Source: JBGAQP01 sp044220635 (lineage in GTDB: Bacteria > Pseudomonadota > Gammaproteobacteria > Burkholderiales > Usitatibacteraceae). Taken from it: a DNA stretch of 64,000 nucleotides. The notes beneath the pieces are model-generated. The model had not been told where the DNA came from, searched no databases, and worked only from the letters and a program-made list of their open reading frames with translations. The stretch lies in assembly GCA_044220635.1 (NCBI GenBank), contig JBGAQP010000003.1, positions 1 through 64,000 of the forward strand, given 5' to 3'. A program made the translations under genes and the position numbers. This document shows, one piece after another, positions 16,096 through 25,187 of this stretch; the stretch's first letter is position 1; each line of letters begins with the position of its first letter.

Positions 16096-17039
16096 GGACG
16101 CTTCTCCTGGCGCGCGGGGACGGCGATGGACTCGATCCTCCGGATGAGGCGCTCGCCGCGCTCGAGCAGGAAGCTCTCGAACGCCTGCGCGATGCGCGGC
16201 AGCCTCCGGTCCCGGCGGTGCACCACGTACCACTGGCGCAGGACCGGGAAGCCCTCGACGTCGAGCACGACGAGGCGCCCGAGGGCGAGCTCCTGGCGCA
16301 GCGCGTGCCCGGAGAGGAACCCCACGCCGAAGCCCGCGGCCACCGCCTGCTTGATCGTCTCGTTGCTCGCCACCTCCATCTCGATCCGCGGCACGATGCC
16401 CGCCTCGGCGAAGGCCTGCTCCATCGCGAGCCGCGTGGCGGAACCCGGCTCCCGCGTGAGCAGCGGCTCCCCGGCGATCCGCGCGAGGGGGATGCGGCGC
16501 TTGCCCGAGAGCGGGTGGCCGGGTGCGGCGCAGATCACGTGGGGATTGGGGGCGAAAGGCCGGGCGACGAAGGACTCGTCCGAGGGCGGGTGGCTGATGA
16601 TCGCGAGGTCCGTTTCGTGGCCCGCGAGCTGCTCGAGGATGTCCTCGCGGTTGCGGACCGTGATGCGCATGCGGATCGCGGGGTGGTCCTTGCGGAACTC
16701 GGCCACGAGCCAGGGAAAGAAGTAGTCGCCGGCGTTGATCACCGCCACGTCGAGCAAGCCCCGCTCGAGCGAGCCCAGCCCCTCGATCGCCTCCTCCGCC
16801 CCGCGGATGTGGCCGAGGATCTCGCGCGTGTGCGCGAGCACCTCGGCGCCCGCCTGCGTGAGCTTGAGCCCGCGGCCGAGGCGCTCGAAGAGCTCGGCGT
16901 TCGCGTGGCCCTCGAGCTGGCGGATCTGGATCGAGACCGCGGGCGCGCTGAGGTGCAGCTCCTCGGCGGCGCGGGTGAGCGAGAGGTGGCGCGCGGCGCT
17001 CTCGAAGACCCGCAGCTGGCGGAGGGTGGCGTTCCTCAT
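16092..17039 (-). CDS. LysR-family transcriptional regulator, CbbR-like
   Basis: The 315-residue protein has the N-terminal winged helix (LRQLRVFESAARHLSLTRAAEELHLS..., 7-66) with the CbbR-type sequence APAVSIQIRQLEGH, then a substrate-binding domain (about 90-300). CbbR proteins control Calvin-cycle operons, but no such gene is adjacent; the divergent neighbour is a 92-residue unknown protein and the downstream co-transcribed gene is a CDF metal transporter. The target and ligand are therefore open. Confidence 0.9.
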   Translation of the reverse strand: MRNATLRQLRVFESAARHLSLTRAAEELHLSAPAVSIQIRQLEGHANAELFERLGRGLKLTQAGAEVLAHTREILGHIRGAEEAIEGLGSLERGLLDVAVINAGDYFFPWLVAEFRKDHPAIRMRITVRNREDILEQLAGHETDLAIISHPPSDESFVARPFAPNPHVICAAPGHPLSGKRRIPLARIAGEPLLTREPGSATRLAMEQAFAEAGIVPRIEMEVASNETIKQAVAAGFGVGFLSGHALRQELALGRLVVLDVEGFPVLRQWYVVHRRDRRLPRIAQAFESFLLERGERLIRRIESIAVPARQEKRP

Positions 17040-17159
17040 TAAACGATCACTTAACCATTCGGTAATTTCATTTTACTTTCATTTAACCCGCCGGGGGAAG
17101 TAGGGTGTCCCCCATGGCCGGGCGCCCGAGGGCGGGCGCCGGCCCCGACGGAGAGCGGC
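17040..17159. promoter_or_regulatory. Divergent promoter region of the LysR gene and the 17160 gene
   Basis: This AT-rich 60-base island (17040-17092) stands out in the GC-rich surroundings. The near-dyad TTAACCATTCGGTAA (17051-17065) contains a T-N11-A LysR-type half-site pattern (17052-17064) next to the regulator's own start, suggesting autoregulation. An 8-bp stem GGCGCCCG/CGGGCGCC (17121-17128, 17133-17140) lies in the probable leader of the rightward gene, just upstream of its GGAGAG ribosome site. Confidence 0.45.
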
Positions 17160-17438
17160 ATGAACCTGAACGAATCGATCGACGCGGCGAGCGGCGGGCG
17201 CGAGGCCCTCAACCGGGCCTTCTGGGAGCTGGGGCTGCGCTTCGAGTGGGACGAGGCCACCTGGGCGATCCTCCTCGAGCTCCCCGACCTGCCCGCGCAG
17301 CTCGCCTACTATCTCGAGCACTGGCAGCCGCACCTCCTCGCGGCCTACAACCCCGAGTTCCTCGCCGGCCTCGTCCGGGCCCGGCTCGCCACGCCCGGCT
17401 CCGGCCCCACGGGCATGGAGGCCTTCTCCTCGTTCTGA
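17160..17438 (+). CDS. Small hypothetical protein divergent from the LysR regulator
   Basis: This 92-residue, Trp/Leu-rich acidic protein is likely helical (REALNRAFWELGLRFEWDE, LLELPDLPAQLAYYLEHWQ). No signal peptide or membrane segment is seen. GGAGAG lies 7 bases before the ATG and codon use matches the neighbours, so I consider it real. I do not recognise the family. Its position opposite a LysR gene suggests it is a target of that regulator. Confidence 0.65.
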   Translation: MNLNESIDAASGGREALNRAFWELGLRFEWDEATWAILLELPDLPAQLAYYLEHWQPHLLAAYNPEFLAGLVRARLATPGSGPTGMEAFSSF

Positions 17439-17475
17439 GCCTCACGGCCGCGCGACGGTCATCGCCGCGCCAGGG

Positions 17476-19431
<1,956 letters not shown>

Positions 19432-19439
19432 TCTTCGTT

Positions 19440-19474
19440 CTCCCTCTGCCTTGGGAGAGGGCCGGGGTGGGGGT
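19440..19474. repeat. CCGGGGTGAGGG-type interspersed repeat, copy A
   Basis: CTCCCTCTGCCTTGGGAGAG followed by GGCCGGGGTGGGGGT. It contains a short hairpin (CTCCC/GGGAG) and ends 8 bases upstream of the start codon of the acetoacetyl-CoA synthetase gene. Similar sequences are at 55791-55827 and 58794-58828, and a diverged inverted pair is inside 21449-21531. Confidence 0.85.
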
Positions 19475-19488
19475 TTGCGCTGAAAAGC

Positions 19489-20355
19489 TCAGTCGAGGGT
19501 TCCCTCGGCGATCCTCGGGTCCACGCGGTGCTCGAGGGCGGCGACGATCCCGGCCTCGATGCCGCGCGCCATCGTCGCGATCGCCATGGACGGCACGCCG
19601 GGCTTTCCCAGCGCCTGCGCTTCCGACCAGGGCACGTGGACGAATCCCGCGCGAGCGGTGCTGCCGCTCGCCGCGAGATAGTGCAGCACGCCGTAGAGGA
19701 GATGGTTGCACACGTAGGTGCCCGCGGTGTTGGAGACCTCGGCGGGGACCCCGGCCTCCCGCATCGCCCGCACCATGGCCTTGACGGGCACCGTGGCGAA
19801 GTAGCCCGCGGGCCCGCCGGCCGCGATCGGCTCGTCGACGGGCTGCTCCCCCGCGTTGTCCGGAATGCGGGCGTCCTCCACGTTGATGCCGATGCGCTCG
19901 ACCGAGAGGCGCTCCCGCCCGCCCGCCTGGCCCAGGCACAGAACGATCCGGGGCCTCTCGCGCTCGATGGCGGCGGCGACCACCTCGATCGCGCGGCGGA
20001 ATTCGCAGGGCACGCGGCAGGTCTCGATGCGGGTGTGCCCGATCATCCGCGGCAGGAGCCTGCAGATCTCCCAGGACGGGTTGCTCGACTCGCCCCCGAA
20101 GGGATCGAATCCCGTGACCAGCACGACGTCCGCGGGCGCGAGGCCCGGCTCCCGCCGCGGGGGCTGGGGCGCCCTCGCCACCGGCGCGGGCGCACGCGGC
20201 GTCACGGGCGGTCGCTCCGGCGGGGGCTTCGCGGCGCTTCGCTCCGATCGGGGCTTCTCCCCCGGCCTCGGCCGGCGGCGCGACTTCGGCGCCTGCGTCG
20301 GCACCGGAGCCGGAACGACACCCGCCTTCCTGCCCCCGCCCCTGCGCCTCGTCAT
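19489..20355 (-). CDS. pcp: Pyroglutamyl-peptidase I with an unusual basic Pro-rich N-terminal extension
   Basis: The C-terminal 215 residues are a C15 pyroglutamyl peptidase: start of fold VLVTGFDPFGGESSNPSWE, catalytic Glu in GQAGGRERLSVERIGIN, Cys in NTAGTYVCNHLLY and His in GFVHVPW. It removes N-terminal pyroglutamate from peptides. Residues 1-72 are a low-complexity Arg/Pro/Ala-rich stretch not found in typical enzymes of about 210-220 residues. No GTG or ATG lies close to the core start, so the extension may be real; a shorter product cannot be excluded. The gene sits between 3-hydroxybutyrate dehydrogenase and acetoacetyl-CoA synthetase on the same strand. Confidence 0.9.
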   Translation of the reverse strand: MTRRRGGGRKAGVVPAPVPTQAPKSRRRPRPGEKPRSERSAAKPPPERPPVTPRAPAPVARAPQPPRREPGLAPADVVLVTGFDPFGGESSNPSWEICRLLPRMIGHTRIETCRVPCEFRRAIEVVAAAIERERPRIVLCLGQAGGRERLSVERIGINVEDARIPDNAGEQPVDEPIAAGGPAGYFATVPVKAMVRAMREAGVPAEVSNTAGTYVCNHLLYGVLHYLAASGSTARAGFVHVPWSEAQALGKPGVPSMAIATMARGIEAGIVAALEHRVDPRIAEGTLD

Positions 20356-20365
20356 GGCCGCGGCC

Positions 20366-21157
20366 TCACCGGGCGGTCCAGCCGCCGTCGATGGAATAGG
20401 ATGCCCCGTTGATCCCCCTCGCCGCGTCCGAGGCGAGGAAGAGCGCGAGCGCGGCCACGTCCTCGATGCGCACGAACTCCTTCGTCGGCTGGGGCGCGAG
20501 GATCACGTCGCGGATCACGTCCTCGCGGGCGACCTTGTGGACCCGCGCCTGGTCGTCGATCTGCTTCTCCACGATCGGGGTCATGACGTAGCCCGGGCAG
20601 ATCGCGTTCACCGTGATGCCGAGCTCGGCCACTTCCAGCGCGACGGACTTCGTGAAGCCCACGAGCCCGTGCTTGGCGGCGACGTAGGCGCTCTTGAAGG
20701 GCGAGGCGACGAGCCCGTGGGCGGAAGCCAGGTTGATCACGCGCCCCCACCGGCGCTTCTTCATCCCGGGGATCGCCGCCCGCGTGGCGTGGAAGGCCGC
20801 GGAGAGGTTGATCGCGAGGATCGCGTCCCACTTCTCGACCGGGAATTCCTCGACGGGAGAGACGTGCTGGATGCCGGCGTTGTTCACGAGGAGGTCCACG
20901 GCGCCGAACTCGCGCTCGGCGCGCGCGACGAGCGCGGCGATCTCGCCGGGCCGGGTCATGTCCGCGGGATCGTAGGCGACCTTCACGCCGGCCGCCTGCG
21001 CGAGGCGCGCGCGCAACGCCTCGATCTCCTTCGCGTCGCCGAAGCCGTTCAACATCACGTTCGCGCCCTCGCGGGCGAAGCGCTCCGCGATGCCCCGCCC
21101 GATCCCGCTCGTCGAGCCGGTGACGAGCGCCGATCGCCCTGCCAGTTGTCCACCCAT
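20366..21157 (-). CDS. 3-hydroxybutyrate dehydrogenase (short-chain dehydrogenase)
   Basis: The 263-residue SDR protein has the cofactor motif TGSTSGIGRGIA, NNAG, catalytic Ser in NLASAHGL and the YVAAK Tyr/Lys pair. The segments QHVSPVEEFP, ICPGYVMTPIVEKQI and the C-terminal SIDGGWTAR are typical of D-3-hydroxybutyrate dehydrogenase (BdhA), which oxidises 3-hydroxybutyrate to acetoacetate with NAD+. With acetoacetyl-CoA synthetase downstream this gives a route from PHB monomers or ketone bodies to acetoacetyl-CoA. The ATG at 21157 overlaps the stop of the elaA-like gene (TGATG); a GTG one codon upstream is also possible. Confidence 0.94.
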   Translation of the reverse strand: MGGQLAGRSALVTGSTSGIGRGIAERFAREGANVMLNGFGDAKEIEALRARLAQAAGVKVAYDPADMTRPGEIAALVARAEREFGAVDLLVNNAGIQHVSPVEEFPVEKWDAILAINLSAAFHATRAAIPGMKKRRWGRVINLASAHGLVASPFKSAYVAAKHGLVGFTKSVALEVAELGITVNAICPGYVMTPIVEKQIDDQARVHKVAREDVIRDVILAPQPTKEFVRIEDVAALALFLASDAARGINGASYSIDGGWTAR

Positions 21158-21690
21158 CACGATTTCCTTCCGGAAGTCCGCAGCATTTCGACGTGGGGAA
21201 TGCCGTCCTCGATGTAGACGTCGGAGGCCTTCACGAAGCCGAACTCCCCGTAGAAGCGCTCGAGGTAGACCTGCGCGCCGATGCGGATCGCGGCCCCCGG
21301 CCAGAGCGACTCGGCCCGCGAGACGGCCTCGCGCATCAACGCCCGCCCGGCCCCGGTGCGCCGCGCCGCGGCCGTCGTGACCACGCGTCCGATCGAAGGC
21401 TCGGGGAACTTCACCCCCGGGGGGACCAGGCGGCAGTAGGCGGCAAGGGCGCGGCCCTCACCCCGGCCCGCTCCCGGGGCCGAGGGTGGCGACTCTTCCC
21501 CCTTCCCCTGGGAGGGGGCGGGGGAAGGGTGCCGGTAGCCCAGCAGGTGCCAGCATTCCACGTCCGCGCCGTCGGCATCGAGGAACACGCAGTCCTGCTC
21601 CACCACGAAGACGGCCGAGCGCGCCCGCAGGAGGTCGTGGACCTCGCGCGGGGTGAGTTCGTCGAGACGGGCGAAGCGCCAGGTGAGCAT
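21157..21690 (-). CDS. ElaA-family GNAT acetyltransferase with a repeat-encoded insertion
   Basis: The 177-residue protein aligns with E. coli ElaA along its length: LLRARSAVFVVEQDCVFLDADG, WHLLGY, the acetyl-CoA loop region IGRVVTTAAARRTGAGRALM, and the end LERFYGEFGFVKASDVYIEDGIPHVEM. Between LLGYR and LAAYCRLV, where ElaA has only a few residues, there is a Pro/Gly/Glu-rich insertion of about 27 residues encoded by an inverted pair of interspersed repeats (21449-21531). The frame is kept. Whether the enzyme stays active is unknown; the insert falls in a loop, so it could. The gene starts upstream of 3-hydroxybutyrate dehydrogenase in one operon. Confidence 0.88.
   Translation of the reverse strand: MLTWRFARLDELTPREVHDLLRARSAVFVVEQDCVFLDADGADVECWHLLGYRHPSPAPSQGKGEESPPSAPGAGRGEGRALAAYCRLVPPGVKFPEPSIGRVVTTAAARRTGAGRALMREAVSRAESLWPGAAIRIGAQVYLERFYGEFGFVKASDVYIEDGIPHVEMLRTSGRKS
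21449..21531. repeat. Inverted pair of CCGGGGTGAGGG-type repeats inside the elaA-like gene
   Basis: The plus strand reads CCCTCACCCCGGCCCGCTCCC (21455-21475), the reverse of the family motif with one change, then a spacer, then TTCCCCTGGGAGGGGGCGGG and GGAAGGGT (to 21530), a diverged copy in the other orientation. The pair is a multiple of three bases and is translated as the loop insertion of the acetyltransferase. Confidence 0.7.
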
Positions 21691-21728
21691 CGGCGCATTG
21701 AACCGCGGCCCGCGGGCCGGGCGCAAGC

Positions 21729-24113
21729 TCAGCCGGGCACCTTCTGCGAGGCCTTCGCCAGGTGCAGCCACGTTTCCACCACCGTGTCCGGGTTGAGCGA
21801 CATCGATTCGATGCCCTCGGACATGAGCCACTCGGCGAGGTCGGGGTAGTCGCTCGGGCCCTGGCCGCAGATGCCCACGTACTTGCCCGCCCGGCGGCAG
21901 GCCTGGATCGCGAGGTGGAGCATGCGCTTCACGGCGGCGTCGCGCTCGTCGAAGGACTCCATGACGAGCCCCGAGTCGCGGTCGAGCGCGAGGGTGAGCT
22001 GCGTCATGTCGTTCGAGCCGATGGAGAAGCCGTCGAAGTGCCTGAGGAACTCGTCGGCGAGGATCGCGTTCGAGGGGATCTCGCACATCATCACGACCCT
22101 GAGGCCGTTCCTGCCGCGCTCGAGCCCGTTCTCCCGGAGGATCGCGTGCACCTGCTCGGCCTCCTTCAGGGTGCGCACGAACGGGATCATGATCTCGACG
22201 TTGGCGAGCCCCATGTCGTCGCGCACGCGGCGCATCGCCTCGCACTCGAGCCGGAAGCAGTCCCGGAAGGGCTCGGCGATGTAGCGCGAGGCGCCCCGGA
22301 AGCCGAGCATGGGGTTTTCCTCGTGGGGCTCGTAGCGCGACCCGCCGATGAGGTTGCGGTATTCGTTCGACTTGAAGTCGGAGAGCCGCACGATGACCTT
22401 CTTCGGCCAGAAGGCCGCGGCGATCGTCGCGACCCCCTCGACGATCTTCTCGACGTAGAAGCGCGTCGGGCTCTCGTAGCCGCGGGCCTGCCGCGCCACC
22501 TGGGCCTTGAGGTCCTCGGGAAGGCTGTCGAACTCCAGGCAGGCCCTGGGGTGCACGCCGATGGTGTTCGAGATGATGAACTCCAGCCGCGCGAGGCCCA
22601 CGCCGTCGTTCGGGAGCTGGGCGAAGTCGAAGGCGAGCTGGGGATTGCCCACGTTCATCGCGATCTTGACCGGGATCTTCGGCATCCGGTCGAGCGAGAC
22701 GTCGACCACCTCGAAGTCGAGCTTGCCGGCGTAGATGAACCCGGTGTCGCCCTCGGCGCAGGAGACCGTGACCTCGGCGCCCTCCTTCAGCTTGTCGGTC
22801 GCGTGCTCGCAGCCCACGACCGCGGGCACGCCCAGCTCGCGCGCGATGATCGCCGCGTGGCAGGTGCGCCCGCCGCGGTTGGTGACGATGGCGGAGGCCC
22901 GCTTCATCACCGGCTCCCAGTTGGGGTCCGTCATGTCGGTGACGAGCACGTCGCCGTCCTGCACGCGCGCGATCTCGGCCACGTCCATGATGACGCGCAC
23001 GCGCCCCTGGCCGATCTTCGAGCCGATGGCGCGGCCCGAGGCGAGCACCTCGCCGCGCTTGCCGATGCGATAGCGGGTGAGCATGTCGCGCTTCTTCTCC
23101 TGGCTCTTCACCGTCTCGGGTCGGGCCTGGAGGATGTAGAGCTTGCCGTCGGCGCCGTCGCGGCCCCACTCGATGTCCATCGGGCGCTGGTAGTGCTTCT
23201 CGATCGCCACGGCGTAGCGCGCGAGCTCCTCGACCTCGGCGTCGGCGAGCGAGAAGCGCTCGCGCTCGGCCATGGGCACCTCGACCTGCGCGACGGACTT
23301 GCCGGCGGCCGCCTCGGCGGCGAAGACCATCTTGATCGCCTTGCTGCCGAGTCCCCGGCGCAGCACCGCGGGCCGGCCCTGCGAGAGGCACTGCTTGGAG
23401 ACGTAGAACTCGTCGGGGTTGACCGCGCCCTGCACCACCATCTCGCCCAGGCCGTAGCTCGAGGTGATGAAGACCACCTCGCGGAAGCCCGACTCGGTGT
23501 CGATGGTGAAGGCCACGCCCGCGGCCCCGGTGTCGGAGCGCACCATGCGCTGCACGCCCGCCGAGAGCGCGACCTCGGCGTGGGCGAAGCCCTTGTGCAC
23601 GCGGTAGGCGATGGCGCGGTCGTTGTACAGGGAGGCGAAGACGTGCCGGACCGCCTCGAGGACGTTGTCCACGCCGCGGATGTTGAGGAAGGTTTCCTGC
23701 TGGCCGGCGAAGGAGGCGTCGGGGAGGTCCTCGGCGGTGGCCGAGGAGCGCACGGCGAAGCTCGCGTCGCCGGCACCGGCGAGGCGCGCGTAGGCCTCGC
23801 GGATCGCCTTCTCGAGCTCGGGCTGGAACGGGGCGGCGGCCACGAGGGCGCGGATCTCGGCCCCGGTCCTCGCGAGCGCCGCGAGGTCGTCGACGTCGAG
23901 CGCATCGAGCGCCGCGTCGATCCTCGTCTTGAGGCCGTTGTGCCCGAGGAAGCCGGTGAAGGCGGCCGCCGTGGTCGCGAACCCGCCGGGGACGCGCACC
24001 CCCGCGGCCGAGAGCTGGCTGATCAACTCGCCGAGCGAGGCGTTCTTCCCGCCGACCGAACCCACGTCGGTCATCCGGAGCTGTTCGAGTGGCAGGACGA
24101 GGGCGGTGGGCAT
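21729..24113 (-). CDS. ppsA: Phosphoenolpyruvate synthase (pyruvate, water dikinase)
   Basis: The 794-residue protein shows the N-terminal ATP-binding domain (VGGKNASLGELI, FAVRSSATAEDLPDASFAGQQET), the phospho-His swivel domain (NRGGRTCHAAIIARELG, His phosphorylated and neighbouring Thr the regulatory site), and the C-terminal PEP/pyruvate barrel with the catalytic Cys in YVGICGQGPSDYPD. It makes PEP from pyruvate with ATP for gluconeogenesis. The ATG at 24113 is chosen because homologues start MxxxxVLPLEQLRMTDV. The regulatory kinase/phosphorylase gene is divergent next to it. Confidence 0.97.
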   Translation of the reverse strand: MPTALVLPLEQLRMTDVGSVGGKNASLGELISQLSAAGVRVPGGFATTAAAFTGFLGHNGLKTRIDAALDALDVDDLAALARTGAEIRALVAAAPFQPELEKAIREAYARLAGAGDASFAVRSSATAEDLPDASFAGQQETFLNIRGVDNVLEAVRHVFASLYNDRAIAYRVHKGFAHAEVALSAGVQRMVRSDTGAAGVAFTIDTESGFREVVFITSSYGLGEMVVQGAVNPDEFYVSKQCLSQGRPAVLRRGLGSKAIKMVFAAEAAAGKSVAQVEVPMAERERFSLADAEVEELARYAVAIEKHYQRPMDIEWGRDGADGKLYILQARPETVKSQEKKRDMLTRYRIGKRGEVLASGRAIGSKIGQGRVRVIMDVAEIARVQDGDVLVTDMTDPNWEPVMKRASAIVTNRGGRTCHAAIIARELGVPAVVGCEHATDKLKEGAEVTVSCAEGDTGFIYAGKLDFEVVDVSLDRMPKIPVKIAMNVGNPQLAFDFAQLPNDGVGLARLEFIISNTIGVHPRACLEFDSLPEDLKAQVARQARGYESPTRFYVEKIVEGVATIAAAFWPKKVIVRLSDFKSNEYRNLIGGSRYEPHEENPMLGFRGASRYIAEPFRDCFRLECEAMRRVRDDMGLANVEIMIPFVRTLKEAEQVHAILRENGLERGRNGLRVVMMCEIPSNAILADEFLRHFDGFSIGSNDMTQLTLALDRDSGLVMESFDERDAAVKRMLHLAIQACRRAGKYVGICGQGPSDYPDLAEWLMSEGIESMSLNPDTVVETWLHLAKASQKVPG

Positions 24114-24138
24114 GGCGTGTGATTTCCCGAGTGACGGA

Positions 24139-24168
24139 GCGTCCGGAATTTGCAATTATATCGGACGC
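24139..24168. promoter_or_regulatory. Inverted repeat over the ppsA -10 box
   Basis: GCGTCCG (24139-24145) and CGGACGC (24162-24168) are inverted copies flanking a perfect minus-strand TATAAT (24160-24155) that would serve ppsA. No convincing -35 is seen. The arrangement looks like an operator for a dimeric regulator in the ppsA/ppsR divergent region. Confidence 0.45.
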
Positions 24169-24258
24169 AAAGGGTGTATGCTGCGCTGCATCAAACGCCC
24201 GCGAATCCGCACCCGTTCCCCGGACGCCTTCCCGATCCCCTCGCCCCCGCCCACCGCC

Positions 24259-25083
24259 ATGCCCCAGCGCCGCCGCGTCTTCTTCGTCTCCGACCGCACC
24301 GGGATCACCGTCGAGGGCCTCGGCGCCTCGCTGATCACCCAGTTCGAAGGCATCGACTTCCTCCGCGTGACCCTGCCCTTCGTCGACTCGCCCGAGAAGG
24401 CGCGGCAGGTCGTCGCCCAGGTGAACGCCGCCCACCAGGAGACGGGCAAGAGGCCGCTCGTGTTCAGCTCGCTCGTGAGCGACGCGATCCGCGCCGAGAT
24501 CGCCAAGGCCGACGCCCTGGTGCTCGACGTCTTCGAGCGCTTCATCGTCCCCCTCGAGCAGGAGCTCGGCTCGAAGTCGATGCACGCGGTCGGCAAGAGC
24601 CACTCGGTCGCGGGCGCCGGGGACTACAACCACCGCATCGAGGCGATCAACTACACGCTCGCGCACGACGACGGGGTCACCCACCGCGGGCTCGAGGAGG
24701 CCGACATCGTCCTCGTGGGCGTCTCGAGGAGCGGCAAGACCCCGACCTGCCTCTACATGGCGATGCAGTTCGGCATCAAGGCCGCGAACTACCCCCTTAT
24801 CCCCGAGGACCTCGAGGCGAACCGCCTGCCGCCCTCGCTGATGCCGCTCAAGCAGAAGGTCTGGGGCCTGTCGATCCAGCCCGACCGGCTGCACCAGATC
24901 CGCCGCGAGCGGCGCCCGGACTCGCGCTACGCCTCCCTCGACAACTGCCGCTACGAGGTCGCCGCCGCCGAGAAGCTCATGCGCCAGGCCGAGATCCCCT
25001 TCCTCGACTCCACCACCAAGTCGATCGAGGAGATCGCGACCACGATGCTCCACGAGGCGCACCTCGTCCGCCGGGTGTACTGA
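24259..25083 (+). CDS. ppsR: PEP synthase regulatory protein (bifunctional kinase/pyrophosphorylase, DUF299)
   Basis: The 274-residue protein has the family's start VFFVSDRTGITVEGLG, the P-loop-like GVSRSGKTPTCLYMA and the conserved end FLDSTTKSIEEIATTM. PSRP proteins inactivate PEP synthase by ADP-dependent phosphorylation of the Thr next to the catalytic His and reactivate it by Pi-dependent removal. The target motif GGRTCH is present in the divergent ppsA. The ATG at 24259 fits the family length; the in-frame ATG at 24178 would add a Pro/Arg-rich stretch. Confidence 0.96.
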   Translation: MPQRRRVFFVSDRTGITVEGLGASLITQFEGIDFLRVTLPFVDSPEKARQVVAQVNAAHQETGKRPLVFSSLVSDAIRAEIAKADALVLDVFERFIVPLEQELGSKSMHAVGKSHSVAGAGDYNHRIEAINYTLAHDDGVTHRGLEEADIVLVGVSRSGKTPTCLYMAMQFGIKAANYPLIPEDLEANRLPPSLMPLKQKVWGLSIQPDRLHQIRRERRPDSRYASLDNCRYEVAAAEKLMRQAEIPFLDSTTKSIEEIATTMLHEAHLVRRVY

Positions 25084-25187
25084 GTTTCCCCCGTTGTGGG
25101 AAGATGGCCGGCACTCCGGGGCCCGGCCGCACCGACAAGAGCCCCCACGAGAAGAACCATCGCGCTTTTGACGACCGAGGAGAATCC

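Noticed and set aside
21729..25062. ElaA-like gene as the end of a 1301-residue protein
   Set aside because: The extra sequence is another frame of ppsA; the real start is at 21690.
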